In this document: one piece after another, positions 1 through 10,000 of the stretch | How positions within the stretch are numbered: the first letter of the stretch is position 1 | How the letters are laid out: every line of letters begins with the position of its first letter | Source of the DNA: Saccharospirillum alexandrii | Lineage (GTDB): Bacteria; Pseudomonadota; Gammaproteobacteria; Pseudomonadales; Natronospirillaceae | NCBI RefSeq assembly: GCF_004000275.1 | Contig: NZ_RCIP01000001.1 | Location: forward strand, 54,749 to 118,748 | Direction: 5' to 3' | DNA: 64,000 nt | Program-made: the position numbers and the translations under genes | Notes under the pieces: generated by a model | Seen by the model: only the letters and a program-made list of their open reading frames with translations | What the model was told of the DNA's origin: nothing | Databases searched by the model: none

Positions 1-2171
1 ACGACTGGTTACGTGCGGTTTACAGCACCGGCTATTTCAGTGATGTGCAGGTGCTGCGCGATGGCGGCACACTGGTCTTTGAAGTGACTGAACGCCCGGC
101 GATCAACAGTGTCGATTTTTCCGGCAACAAGGTGATTCCGACTGAGACGCTGGAGCGCGTCATGTCGAACGTCGGATTGGAAGAAGGTGAGATTTTCAAC
201 CAGTCACTGCTTGAGGGCATTGAGCTGGAGTTGGAGCGCCAGTACAGCATTCAGGGCCGTTATAACGCCACGGTAGTGCCAGAGGTGACGCCGCTGTCGC
301 TGAACCGGGTCGACGTTGAACTGGTCATCAGCGAAGGGCCGGTGGCGAAGATCAACCACATCGAAATTACTGGTAACTCGGTCTTCACCGACGACGAGTT
401 GCAGGCAGCACTGCGTTTGCGTGAAACCAGCAAGCGATACCCGTTTCAGTTTATTGCACGCCGAAATCGCTTTGGACAAGCCCAACTGACGGGCGATCTG
501 GCGCGCCTGGAAGATTACTATCTTGATCGGGGTTACCTGGATTTCCGGCTGGAGTCCCACCAGGTTTCAATCTCGGACAACAAAGCCGACATCACCCTGG
601 TGCTTAACGTGTTTGAAGGTGAGCCCTACCGGGTGTCGGGGCTGTCGCTGACCGGCGATCTGGTCGACTTGGGTGATGAGCTTGAAGCGCTGATCGACGT
701 CCGGGAAGGGGATGTCTATTCCCGCGTTGTGATCAGCGATCTGTCGTCACGAATGAACGATGTGCTCGGAGATCAGGGCTATGCCTTCGCCGAGGTCAAC
801 AGCGAACTCGATCCCGATCGGGATGCCCGAGCCGTGGATGTCACACTCAGCGTCATTCCAGGCAAACCTGTGTATGTGAATCGAATTGAGATTCGAGGCA
901 ACTCGGAAACCAATGACGAAGTCATCCGCCGTGAAATGCGGCAACTAGAACGGGCACTGGTCATCAACAGTAACATTCGGCGGTCGCGCCAGCGCCTGGA
1001 GCGGCTGGGTTATTTCAGCCAGGTCGATATTCGGACCCAGCGCATCGAAGGCCGGGATGACCTGGTCGATCTGATCGTGACCGTTGAAGAAACCACCAAC
1101 AGTCAGATAACCGGTTCCATCGGTTACTCGGATCAGAGCGGCTTTTTTACCGAAGCCAAGGTTGAGCAAAAGAACTTTCAGGGTAAAGGCTACGATTTTT
1201 CAGCCTCGGTAACGGTGAACAACGCCGAGCAAAACTACAATCTGTCGTTCGAAGACCCGTATTTCACAATTTACGGGGTCAGTCGCGGTATTGACCTGTA
1301 TTACCGCCGTACCGATTTCAGTGAACAAACCTTCAGAACCTATGCGACCAATACCGCCGGTGGCCGGTTGCGACTGGGCTACCCGCTGTCTGAAAATCAG
1401 CGAATTACCTACGGTGTTGGCTACAGCCAGGATGAATTGTTTCTCAGTGATAGTGCCCCCCAGGAAATGACGGATTTCCGCGACAACAACGGCACTGACT
1501 ATGAAATCATCGATACCCGTCTGACCTGGAACCTCAACAGCCTGAACGGCACCTTCAAGGCCAATCGGGGTCGCCAACTGACCTTGTCGGGTGAAGTAGC
1601 CACGCCACTGGGTGATCTGACTTACTATCGTTTGACAGGCAGTGCAGAGCAGTACTTTCCGGTCAACGATCAGTACAGTATTCGTCTACACTCGGACGTT
1701 GGCTATGGCAGCGGTTATGGCGATGCTGACCGGCTGCCCTTTTACAAGCATTTTTATTCCGGAGGTGTCCGGTCGGTCCGTGGTTATCAGTATGGGTCGT
1801 TGGGGCCGCTGAGCACGCCCAATCTGGATGGGAATAGTGATCCGCTGGACGACCCATCGCCCATTGGTGGAAACATTAAGATCGAGTACGGCGCCGAGTT
1901 GCTGATACCCATGCCGTTTGTACAGAACCAGGATGCCTTCAGAGCGTCGCTGTTTATTGACGGTGGCAATGTCTATTCCGATGAATGTCGAGCCGGCAAT
2001 GCAAACTGCACCAATGGTGTGGACTTGTCCGACCTGCGATACGCGGCGGGGGTTGATATTACCTGGATCACGCCGATTGCACCGTTGAGTTTCAGTTACG
2101 CCTGGCCGCTGAATGCGCGCGATGGGGATCTGGAAAAGAACTTCGCCTTTACCATTGGCATCGGTTACTGA
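1..2171 (+). CDS. bamA: Outer membrane protein assembly factor BamA (5' truncated)
   Basis: BamA is the essential Omp85 barrel of the BAM complex, which folds beta-barrel proteins into the outer membrane. The reading frame is open from the first full codon at base 3 (DWLRAV..., then GYFSDVQVL), so the true start lies upstream; a GTG at 45 is internal. About 722 codons are present against roughly 790-800 in the family, so the signal peptide and part of POTRA1 are missing. Several POTRA repeats are visible, each with a G-N-x-x-x motif (ITGNSVFTDDEL, IRGNSETNDEV). The C-terminal barrel follows, with the conserved VRGY-type loop-6 motif (GGVRSVRGYQYGSLGPLS). The protein ends FTIGIGY, an aromatic-terminated beta-signal. 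skp follows 122 nt downstream, the usual order. Confidence 0.97.
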   Translation, partial: DWLRAVYSTGYFSDVQVLRDGGTLVFEVTERPAINSVDFSGNKVIPTETLERVMSNVGLEEGEIFNQSLLEGIELELERQYSIQGRYNATVVPEVTPLSLNRVDVELVISEGPVAKINHIEITGNSVFTDDELQAALRLRETSKRYPFQFIARRNRFGQAQLTGDLARLEDYYLDRGYLDFRLESHQVSISDNKADITLVLNVFEGEPYRVSGLSLTGDLVDLGDELEALIDVREGDVYSRVVISDLSSRMNDVLGDQGYAFAEVNSELDPDRDARAVDVTLSVIPGKPVYVNRIEIRGNSETNDEVIRREMRQLERALVINSNIRRSRQRLERLGYFSQVDIRTQRIEGRDDLVDLIVTVEETTNSQITGSIGYSDQSGFFTEAKVEQKNFQGKGYDFSASVTVNNAEQNYNLSFEDPYFTIYGVSRGIDLYYRRTDFSEQTFRTYATNTAGGRLRLGYPLSENQRITYGVGYSQDELFLSDSAPQEMTDFRDNNGTDYEIIDTRLTWNLNSLNGTFKANRGRQLTLSGEVATPLGDLTYYRLTGSAEQYFPVNDQYSIRLHSDVGYGSGYGDADRLPFYKHFYSGGVRSVRGYQYGSLGPLSTPNLDGNSDPLDDPSPIGGNIKIEYGAELLIPMPFVQNQDAFRASLFIDGGNVYSDECRAGNANCTNGVDLSDLRYAAGVDITWITPIAPLSFSYAWPLNARDGDLEKNFAFTIGIGY

Positions 2172-2293
2172 GGTCAGGCTGGTTGAAAAGGCAAGCGGTT
2201 GAGCCCACTAACTAGGACTGGCCGTTCACACTACAATGACCTGCTGCGTGATTGGCAGGTTGGTATTGCACCACTCGAACCGAAGGAGAGAGT

Positions 2294-2863
2294 ATGAAGA
2301 CTTCAGCACAACGCATTGCCCGGACCAAAGCGACTGGTCGGTCACTTGAACCTGGCTGGCTGAGCCGAATAGCCTTCGCACTGATTGCCATTGGCATGAC
2401 CGCCTCTGTTCAGGCGACGGAAGTGGCTCTGCTGGACCAGAATTATGTGCTGTTCAACAGCGATGCCGCCCAGGATGCAACGGCCGATTTAAAACGCGAG
2501 TTCGAACAGGAAGAACAGCAAGTGCAAACGCTGGGGCAGGCGATCCAGCAATTGCAGAGCCGGGCCCGGACCGATGCCGACATCATGACCGAAGATGAGT
2601 TGTCGGAACTCGAAAACGAACTGCAGCAGCGAGCACGCCAGCGCGACCAACTGGTGCGACAGCTGCAGCAAGTGCAGGGCGAGCGTCGCAATGCTTTTAT
2701 CGAACGGTATCAGCCAATGATGGCCCAGGCGATAGAAGCCGCCGTTGACGGCCAGGAATACGACGTGATCCTGGACAAAGGCGCCGTGGTCTATCATCGT
2801 AATTCGCTCGATATTACCGAAGCGGTGCTGGAAGAATTCAATGCGCTGTACCAGGCGCAATAA
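2294..2863 (+). CDS. skp: Periplasmic OMP chaperone Skp/OmpH
   Basis: Skp is a trimeric periplasmic holdase that keeps unfolded outer-membrane proteins soluble on the way to BamA. The chosen ATG (2294) has a strong AAGGAGAG Shine-Dalgarno at 2283-2290; an upstream in-frame start at 2252 has no such site. The 189-residue product has a signal peptide with a long basic n-region, a hydrophobic stretch (IAFALIAIGM) and a cleavage region near VQATEVALLD. A Gln/Glu/Arg-rich helical region (about residues 55-140) follows and would form the coiled-coil tentacles. The C-terminal segment (YDVILDKGAVVYHRNSLDIT) is typical of the OmpH family. It sits between bamA and lpxD as in most gammaproteobacteria. 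Confidence 0.93.
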   Translation: MKTSAQRIARTKATGRSLEPGWLSRIAFALIAIGMTASVQATEVALLDQNYVLFNSDAAQDATADLKREFEQEEQQVQTLGQAIQQLQSRARTDADIMTEDELSELENELQQRARQRDQLVRQLQQVQGERRNAFIERYQPMMAQAIEAAVDGQEYDVILDKGAVVYHRNSLDITEAVLEEFNALYQAQ

Positions 2864-2883
2864 CAAGCTGACGAGTCATACGG

Positions 2884-3945
2884 ATGATCACAGCCCGACA
2901 GTTGGCTGACCAGCTCGATGCGCAGCTGGGCGGCAATGAACAGGCCTGGGATATGCCTCTGGAGCGAGTATCTGCTCTGGATAAGGCCCAGTCCGGGAGC
3001 CTGACGTTCCTGGCATCCCTGCAGTATCTGGCAGAGCTGCCAGACAGCCAGGCCACGGCCATCGTTCTGAAACCGGATATGGCCGAGCAGGCTCCGGGAG
3101 CGGCTGCCCTGATTTTGGTGGCCGACCCTTACCTTAGCTATGCCCGTGTATCCCACTACTTCAGCCGCGAGCCGGCACCGACCGGCCATATAGACGTCAA
3201 TGCTGTGGTGGCTGAGGATGCGGTGATAGGCGCAGGGGTAACCATTGGCCCCGGTGCGATCATCGGCTCTGGCGTGAGCATAGGCGAAGGCAGTCAGATC
3301 GGTGCGGGGGCGGTACTCGATGCCGGTGTTCGGATTGGCCGGAACACCCGGATTATGGCGAACGTTACGCTGTGTCACGGAGTGGTGATGGGCGATGATT
3401 GCCGGGTTCAACCAGGAACGGTCATCGGCTCGGATGGCTTCGGGTTTGCACCCGACCAGGGTCAGTGGCAGCGCATTGCCCAGTTGGGTAAGGTGCGCAT
3501 TGGCAATCGGGTCGATATCGGTGCCAATGTGACCATCGATCGGGGAGCCATTGATGATACTTGCATTGAAGACGATGTCATTATCGACAACCTGGTTCAG
3601 GTTGCACACAACGTTGTGATCGGCAAGGCGACAGCACTGGCCGGGCAAGTGGGCATTGCTGGCAGTACCACGCTGGGTGCTGGTTGTACCGTCGGTGGCC
3701 AGGCCGGGTTTGCAGGCCATATTGACATTGCCGACGGCACGCATTTTACCGGCCAGGCCATGGTGACCAAAAGCATTAAAGAGGCCGGCGTCTATTCCTC
3801 GGGCTGGCCAGCGCAGGCCAGTCGGGAATGGCGTCGTACCGTTGCGCGCCTGCGCCAGTTAGACCAGTATGAACAACGATTGAAGTCATTGGAGAAGGCG
3901 CTGGCAACGCAGCCCGTCGCTCCGGAATCTGAGGACTCGGAATGA
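2884..3945 (+). CDS. lpxD: UDP-3-O-(3-hydroxyacyl)glucosamine N-acyltransferase LpxD
   Basis: LpxD adds the second 3-hydroxyacyl chain, from acyl-ACP, to UDP-3-O-acylglucosamine in the third step of lipid A synthesis in the cytoplasm. The 353-residue protein has an N-terminal uridine-binding domain (residues 1-100, with SGSLTFLASLQYL) and then many hexapeptide repeats of the left-handed beta-helix (IGAGVTIGPGAIIGSGVSIG and similar). The catalytic histidine lies in DNLVQVAHNVVIG. The C-terminal helical tail (about 310-353) is present. The ATG at 2884 gives the expected N-terminus. The end overlaps the fabZ start by 4 nt (ATGA), indicating translational coupling in the lipid A operon. Confidence 0.97.
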   Translation: MITARQLADQLDAQLGGNEQAWDMPLERVSALDKAQSGSLTFLASLQYLAELPDSQATAIVLKPDMAEQAPGAAALILVADPYLSYARVSHYFSREPAPTGHIDVNAVVAEDAVIGAGVTIGPGAIIGSGVSIGEGSQIGAGAVLDAGVRIGRNTRIMANVTLCHGVVMGDDCRVQPGTVIGSDGFGFAPDQGQWQRIAQLGKVRIGNRVDIGANVTIDRGAIDDTCIEDDVIIDNLVQVAHNVVIGKATALAGQVGIAGSTTLGAGCTVGGQAGFAGHIDIADGTHFTGQAMVTKSIKEAGVYSSGWPAQASREWRRTVARLRQLDQYEQRLKSLEKALATQPVAPESEDSE

Positions 3946-4400
3946 GCATTGAACTGCCCCTGGATCATGAAGCCATTAAGCAATTTTTGCCGCACCGGTA
4001 CCCGTTCTTGCTGGTTGACCGCATTACCGAACTGACCCCGGGTGAAGCCATTGCCGGGTTCAAGAATGTCACGGGCAATGAAGAGTTATTCAACGGACAC
4101 TTCCCGGGACAGTCCATCTTTCCGGGTGTGCTGATGTGTGAGGCTATGGCTCAGGTTTCGGCTATTCTGGGGTTTGCGACATCCGGTAACCGTCCGAGTG
4201 AAGGGTATCTGTATTTGTTTGCCGGGCTCGATAACGTTAAATTCAAGCGGCAGGTTGTGCCCGGCGACCGGCTGGATCTGTTCAGTACGCTGGTGTCTGA
4301 ACGTCGCGGTATTTTTAAGTTCAACTGTCGGGCGGAAGTGGGCGGTCAGTTAGCGGCCACTGCCGATATTGTGTGTGCTGAGCGGAAGGCAACGTCGTGA
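3942..4400 (+). CDS. fabZ: 3-hydroxyacyl-[acyl-carrier-protein] dehydratase FabZ
   Basis: FabZ dehydrates 3-hydroxyacyl-ACP to trans-2-enoyl-ACP in fatty-acid elongation and competes with LpxA/LpxD for 3-hydroxyacyl-ACP, which explains its place between them. The 152-residue hot-dog-fold protein starts with FLPHRYPFLLVDR. Its catalytic His lies in GHFPGQSIFPGVLMCEAMAQ, and the Glu of that helix is present. Length is normal for the family. Both ends overlap neighbours by 4 nt (lpxD upstream, lpxA downstream), so these genes are translationally coupled. Confidence 0.97.
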   Translation: MSIELPLDHEAIKQFLPHRYPFLLVDRITELTPGEAIAGFKNVTGNEELFNGHFPGQSIFPGVLMCEAMAQVSAILGFATSGNRPSEGYLYLFAGLDNVKFKRQVVPGDRLDLFSTLVSERRGIFKFNCRAEVGGQLAATADIVCAERKATS

Positions 4401-5167
4401 TTCACCCTACTGCACTGGTCGATCAAAAAGCACGCATTGCTGATGGAGCCAGTATTGGCCCGTTCACCGTTATTGGCCCGGATGTTGAGATAGGCGAAGG
4501 TTGCTGGATTGGTCCGCATGTGGTCATCAACGGACCAACGACTATTGGACGACACAATAAAATCTTCCAGTTTGCCAGCGTGGGTGAGGCGTGTCAGGAC
4601 CTCAAATACAAGGGTGAGCCTACTCGGCTGATCATCGGTGATCACAACACCATTCGTGAAGGTGCCACTCTGCATCGCGGCACCATTCAGGATAAGGGAG
4701 AGACCCGAGTAGGAAACCATTGCCTGTTGATGGCTTATACTCACGTCGCCCATGACGTCATAGTCGGAGATCATGTGATTCTCGCCAACTCTGCGGGTTT
4801 GGCGGGTCACGTAAAGGTAGGTGATTACGCGATCGTCGGTGGGCATTCCGGTGTTCATCAATTTGTCTCTATTGGTGAGCATACGTTTATTGGTGCCGGT
4901 TCCACGGTGCTTAAAGACGTTCCGGCTTTTGTGACCGTGCAGGGTTATCCGGCTGCGCCCCATGGCATGAACACCGAAGGGCTGCGTCGGCGTGGCTTTT
5001 CTGCGGAGGCGATCAAAGCGCTGCGCAATGCTTACAAAACCGTTTATCGCCAGAGCAAGACCACCAAGGCCGCACTGGCTGAGCTGGCGCCGGTTGCCGA
5101 GCAGTTTCCGGAAGTGGCGTTGTTCGTGCGCAGTATAGAAACCGCTAGCCGGGGTATTGTGCGCTGA
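4397..5167 (+). CDS. lpxA: UDP-N-acetylglucosamine O-acyltransferase LpxA
   Basis: LpxA is the first enzyme of lipid A synthesis and transfers a 3-hydroxyacyl chain from ACP to the 3-OH of UDP-GlcNAc. The 256-residue protein starts with GTG at 4397, in the 4-nt overlap with fabZ. It contains a run of hexapeptide repeats (IHPTALVDQKARIADGAS, VEIGEGCWIGPHVVI) and the catalytic histidine segment AYTHVAHDVIVGD. The C-terminal helical domain carries GLRRRGFSAEAIKALRNAYK. The last base of its TGA is the first base of the lpxB ATG (1-nt overlap). Confidence 0.97.
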   Translation: MIHPTALVDQKARIADGASIGPFTVIGPDVEIGEGCWIGPHVVINGPTTIGRHNKIFQFASVGEACQDLKYKGEPTRLIIGDHNTIREGATLHRGTIQDKGETRVGNHCLLMAYTHVAHDVIVGDHVILANSAGLAGHVKVGDYAIVGGHSGVHQFVSIGEHTFIGAGSTVLKDVPAFVTVQGYPAAPHGMNTEGLRRRGFSAEAIKALRNAYKTVYRQSKTTKAALAELAPVAEQFPEVALFVRSIETASRGIVR

Positions 5168-6321
5168 TGTCCCGGCCTTTGCGCGTGGCCGTGCTGGCCG
5201 GTGAAGCCAGCGGCGATATTCTCGGTGCCGGTCTGATGCGCGCGTTGCGCGCGCGCCACCCTGATATTGAATTTGGGGGTATCGGCGGTGAGCGCATGAT
5301 TGCCCAAGGGCTGGACAGCCGCGTTTCAATGGAACGGCTCTCGGTGATGGGGCTGACTGAAGTCGTAGGCCGGCTGCGCGAATTGTTCCGAATACGGGCC
5401 GCTTACCGGGAATGGTGCATACACTGGCAACCGGACGTCTTCATCGGCATTGATGCCCCCGATTTTAACCTGGGACTTGAGCGCCAGTTGCGGGATGCCG
5501 GCATCAAGGCTGTTCATTACGTTTCGCCTTCAGTCTGGGCCTGGCGGCAGGGCCGCATCAAGAAAATCCGCCGCAGTGTTGATCACATGCTGACCTTGCT
5601 GCCTTTTGAAGCCGATTTTTACCGAGAGCATCAGGTGCCGGTTACCTTTGTTGGCCATACTTTGGCGGATCAGCTGCCGATGGAGCCCGACCGGTCGGCA
5701 GCGAGGCAACGCCTGGGTGTTCCGGAGCAGGGTCTGTGTCTGGCGGTGTTGCCGGGCAGCCGGGGCAGTGAGGTTGGGCGCTTGGCGCCGCTGTTTCTGC
5801 AAGCGGCTACTCTGGCCCAGAAATCGCTGGGCCCGCTCACGGTGCTCATACCGGCGGCCAATGAGTTTCGCCGGGAGCAGATTGAAGCGGCCGTGCGTCA
5901 GCACGGCAATGGGCTGCACATCCAGCTCTATGCGGGTCAGTCGACCGATGTCATGATCGCCAGTGACGGCGTCTTGTTGGCCTCCGGCACGGCGGCGCTG
6001 GAAGCCATGCTGCTGAAACGCCCCATGGTGGTTTCCTACCGGTTAACGGCGCTTACGTTTCGGATAATGCGTGCCATGGCGACCACACGCTGGGTCTCAT
6101 TGCCCAACATACTGACCCAGAGCGACTGGGTGCCGGAAAGGCTGCAGGACGATGCGACGCCTGAACGCCTGGCAACCGATCTTGTAAAAATTCTCACCGA
6201 CGCCGACTACCGAGACCAGTTTGAACAGCGCTCCAGTTTCCTGCACCGTCAATTGGCGCGAGGCGCCGATGAGCAGGCAGCCGAAGCGGTGCTGGCCGTC
6301 GCCGGGCTCTCACCCGAATGA
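5167..6321 (+). CDS. lpxB: Lipid-A-disaccharide synthase LpxB
   Basis: LpxB is a membrane-associated GT19 glycosyltransferase that condenses UDP-2,3-diacylglucosamine with 2,3-diacylglucosamine-1-phosphate to give lipid A disaccharide-1-phosphate. The 384-residue product begins [19 protein letters not shown], the family N-terminus, and contains [34 protein letters not shown] and the donor-site region [19 protein letters not shown]. Length matches the family. The end overlaps the rnhB start by 4 nt. This completes the lpxD-fabZ-lpxA-lpxB-rnhB transcription unit. Confidence 0.96.
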   Translation: MSRPLRVAVLAGEASGDILGAGLMRALRARHPDIEFGGIGGERMIAQGLDSRVSMERLSVMGLTEVVGRLRELFRIRAAYREWCIHWQPDVFIGIDAPDFNLGLERQLRDAGIKAVHYVSPSVWAWRQGRIKKIRRSVDHMLTLLPFEADFYREHQVPVTFVGHTLADQLPMEPDRSAARQRLGVPEQGLCLAVLPGSRGSEVGRLAPLFLQAATLAQKSLGPLTVLIPAANEFRREQIEAAVRQHGNGLHIQLYAGQSTDVMIASDGVLLASGTAALEAMLLKRPMVVSYRLTALTFRIMRAMATTRWVSLPNILTQSDWVPERLQDDATPERLATDLVKILTDADYRDQFEQRSSFLHRQLARGADEQAAEAVLAVAGLSPE

Positions 6322-6932
6322 CACAGCAAGGCCTGGTTTTTCAGAGCGCTACCGACCTTGTGGCGGGTGTCGATGAAGTCGGACGCGGGCCGCTGGCGGG
6401 CGATGTCGTAGCCGCCGCCGTCATACTGGACCCGAAAAAACCCATTGCAGGCCTCACCGATTCCAAAGCGCTCACGGCAAAACGCCGGGAGCAGCTCAGT
6501 GAAGAGATCAAAGCCCGGGCCCTGAGCTGGTGTATCGCCCGCGCCAGTGTCGCGGAAATTGACGAACTGAATATTTTACAGGCGAGTCTACTGGCCATGA
6601 GTAGGGCGGTCGCTGGACTATCGGTGGTACCCGAATTCTGCCAGATCGATGGCAACAAGCTGCCCAAAGGCCTGCCTTGCCCGGCGGAAGCCATCGTCAA
6701 AGGCGACAGCCTGATCCCTGCCATCGGTGCGGCGTCCATTCTCGCCAAAGTCCAGCGGGATGCCGAAATGGTCGAGCTCGACCAGCGCTACCCAGAGTAT
6801 GGCTTCGCCCGCCATAAAGGCTACCCGACGCCGGTTCATTTGGCGGCTTTGAAGGCCCACGGCGTCATAGCCGCGCACCGGCGCAGCTATGCGCCAGTTA
6901 GGGCCATACTCACCACAAACCGTTCAACCTGA
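6318..6932 (+). CDS. rnhB: Ribonuclease HII
   Basis: RNase HII cleaves the RNA strand of RNA-DNA hybrids, including single ribonucleotides embedded in DNA. The 204-residue protein has the catalytic Asp-Glu pair in [20 protein letters not shown], a further motif IDGNKLPKG and the C-terminal [14 protein letters not shown]. Its start overlaps lpxB by 4 nt. dnaE follows after 84 nt, the usual rnhB-dnaE order. Confidence 0.96.
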   Translation: MTQQGLVFQSATDLVAGVDEVGRGPLAGDVVAAAVILDPKKPIAGLTDSKALTAKRREQLSEEIKARALSWCIARASVAEIDELNILQASLLAMSRAVAGLSVVPEFCQIDGNKLPKGLPCPAEAIVKGDSLIPAIGAASILAKVQRDAEMVELDQRYPEYGFARHKGYPTPVHLAALKAHGVIAAHRRSYAPVRAILTTNRST

Positions 6933-7016
6933 ATACACAATTCCCCTCATCAGTACCTGCCAACCGGCCGCTTCAAGTAGTACCATGGTGGCCGGTCAAG
7001 AAGGAGAAAGCCCAGC

Positions 7017-10000
7017 GTGCCCGCTCAATTTGTACATCTCAGAGTTCATACCGAATATTCACTGGTCGACGGCCTGATTCGCCCCAAGGCGTTGGTGCAG
7101 GCTGCGCTCAAGCAGGGGATGCCGGCGGTAGCGATTACCGACATCACCAACTTTTTCGGGCTGATCAAGTTCTACAATGCGGCGCTGGGTGCGGGCATCA
7201 AGCCCTTGCTAGGGGCAGACCTGTGGGTGGAGAACCCGGCCGATGCGGCGGCGCCGTTCCGGATGACGGTGCTGTCACAAAATGCCCAGGGTTACCGTAA
7301 CCTGACCGAGTTGATTTCCGACGCCTATCAGACGCACCAGGTACAGGACCGCGCGGTGATTAAAGCGGAGTGGATTAAGGCGAAAAACGAGGGCCTGATC
7401 CTGCTGAGCGGTGGTCGCTTTGGTGACGTCGGTGAGGCGCTGAGCCGTGGCAAGGCGGATGTTGCGGGGGAGCTGGCCCGGCACTGGCAGTCGGTATTCG
7501 GCGATCGTTATTACCTGGAGCTGCAACGCACCGGGCGTGACCAGGATGAAGTCATTGTTCAGGGCAGCTTGTTGCTGGCGCGCGAACTGGATATCGCTGT
7601 AGTCGCCACTAACGATGTCATGTTTCTGACTCAGGATGATTTCGACGCCCATGAAGCCCGGGTCTGTATCAACGATGGTGTGACGGTCGACGACCCGAAG
7701 CGCGCCCGCCGATACTCCGATCAGCAATACCTGAAAAGCGCCGACGAAATGGCGAAACTTTTCTCCGATTTGCCCGAAGCCATCGATAACAGCCTGTTGA
7801 TTGCCGAGCGGTGTTCTACAACGGTAAAACTGGGCGAGTACTTCCTGCCGGATTATCCCATCCCCGATGGCATGACCATGGATGAGTACTTCCGCCAACT
7901 GAGTTTTGAAGGCCTGGAGCGGCGCCTGGCGGTCAGCCTGAAGCAGGATGATCCGGAGTACGCCAGCAAGCACGCCGAATACGTCACTCGACTCGAATTC
8001 GAACTAAACATCATCATTCAGATGGGCTTTCCCGGCTACTTTCTGATCGTGATGGACTTCATTCGCTGGGCCAAAGAGCACGATATTCCGGTTGGGCCGG
8101 GCCGGGGTTCGGGTGCCGGCTCACTGGTTGCCTATTCGCTCGATATTACCGACCTGGATCCGCTGGAATACGATCTGCTGTTCGAGCGGTTCCTGAATCC
8201 GGAGCGGGTATCGATGCCCGACTTCGACGTCGACTTCTGCATGGAAAAGCGCGACCGCGTTATTCAATACGTGGCCGACCAGTATGGCCGCCAGGCGGTT
8301 TCCCAGATCGTTACTTTCGGTACCCTGGCTGCCAAGGCCGTGGTGCGAGACGTTGCCCGAGTACAGGGCAAGGCCTATGGTCTGGCTGACCGAATTTCCA
8401 AGCTGATTCCCGCCGACCCGGGTATGACGCTGACCAAGGCCATAGACGATGTCGCCGAGCTCAAGGAGTTTCTGGCTGATGACGAAGAAGGCATGGAAAT
8501 CTGGGAGATGGCGCTCAAGCTCGAGGGCATAACTCGCCAGACCGGCAAACATGCCGGGGGGGTGGTGATCGCGCCAACCAAGTTGACCGATTTCTCGCCT
8601 TTGCTGTGCGAAGAAGACGGTACCGGCCTGGTTACCCAATACGATAAAAACGACGTGGAATCCGCTGGCCTGGTCAAGTTCGACTTTCTCGGTCTGCGTA
8701 CTCTGACCATCATCGACTGGGCGCTGAAAATTATTAACCCCAGACTGGCCGCCAAGGGTCAACCCGCCATCGACATCGCGCACATTCCGCTCGATGACGA
8801 ACCCTCATTTCAGTTGTTGCAGAAAGCTCACACCACGGCGGTGTTCCAGCTTGAATCGCGCGGCATGAAAGACCTGATTAAACGGCTGAAGCCCGACTGT
8901 CTGGAAGACATGATCGCTCTGGTGGCCCTGTTCCGGCCGGGCCCGCTGCAATCGGGCATGGTGGATAACTTCATCAACCGGAAACACGAACGCGAGGAAA
9001 TGGCCTATCCGGATCCGCAGTATCAGCATGAATGGCTGAAGCCGATTCTGGCGCCAACCTACGGCATCATTCTGTATCAGGAGCAGGTGATGCAGATCGC
9101 CCAGGAACTGGCGGGTTATACGCTCGGCGGCGCCGACTTGCTGCGCCGGGCGATGGGCAAGAAAAAGCCCGAGGAAATGGCCAAGCAGCGTGAAGTCTTC
9201 GCCGCTGGTGCGGCCTCCAAAGGCGTGGATGCGGAACTGGCGACCAAGATTTTTGATCTGGTGGAAAAGTTTGCTGGTTACGGCTTCAACAAATCGCACT
9301 CGGCAGCCTATGCTCTGGTGTCTTATCAGACGCTCTGGCTCAAGGCCCATTACCCGGCCGCTTTTATGGCCGCGACCATGTCGTCGGAACTGGATAACAC
9401 CGATAAGGTGGTTATCTTCATCGAAGACTGCCGGCAACTGGGCATCGACGTGCTGCCGCCGGATGTGAACGCCGGTGATTACATGTTCACGGTGAACGAA
9501 AACGATCAGATCATATACGGGCTGGGGGCGATCAAGGGGGTTGGCGAAGGCCCGGTAGAGGCGATCGTCGCCGCCCGATCGAACGGCGGACCCTTTACCG
9601 ACCTGTTCGACTTTTGCGAGCGGGTCGACAGCCGTAAGGTAAACAAGCGCTGTATCGAAGCGCTGATCAAGGCCGGCGCACTGGACCGGCTTGCCCCGCA
9701 CCGGGCCATGTTGCTGGCCGCCATGGAAGATGCGGTGCGTACCGCCGAGCAGTCGGCCAGCAACCAGGCCGCCGGCATGATCGACCTGTTCAACGACCTG
9801 CAGGTGGAAAGCCAGAAAGCGCCCTATGCGCCCTATGAAGAGGTGATGCAGCATTCGCTGAAAGAGCGCCTGATGGGTGAGAAAGAAACGCTGGGCCTGT
9901 ATTTGACCGGCCACCCGATTGACGAATACGAGTCGGAAGTCAACAAAATCGCCTCAATGCGCCTCGGTGAGCTCGATATGCCGCCAGAAGAGCTGCGGCG

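Noticed and set aside
2794-3744. 316-codon ORF on the minus strand across lpxD
   Set aside because: It is a shadow of lpxD; the sense strand carries clear hexapeptide repeats and the catalytic His.
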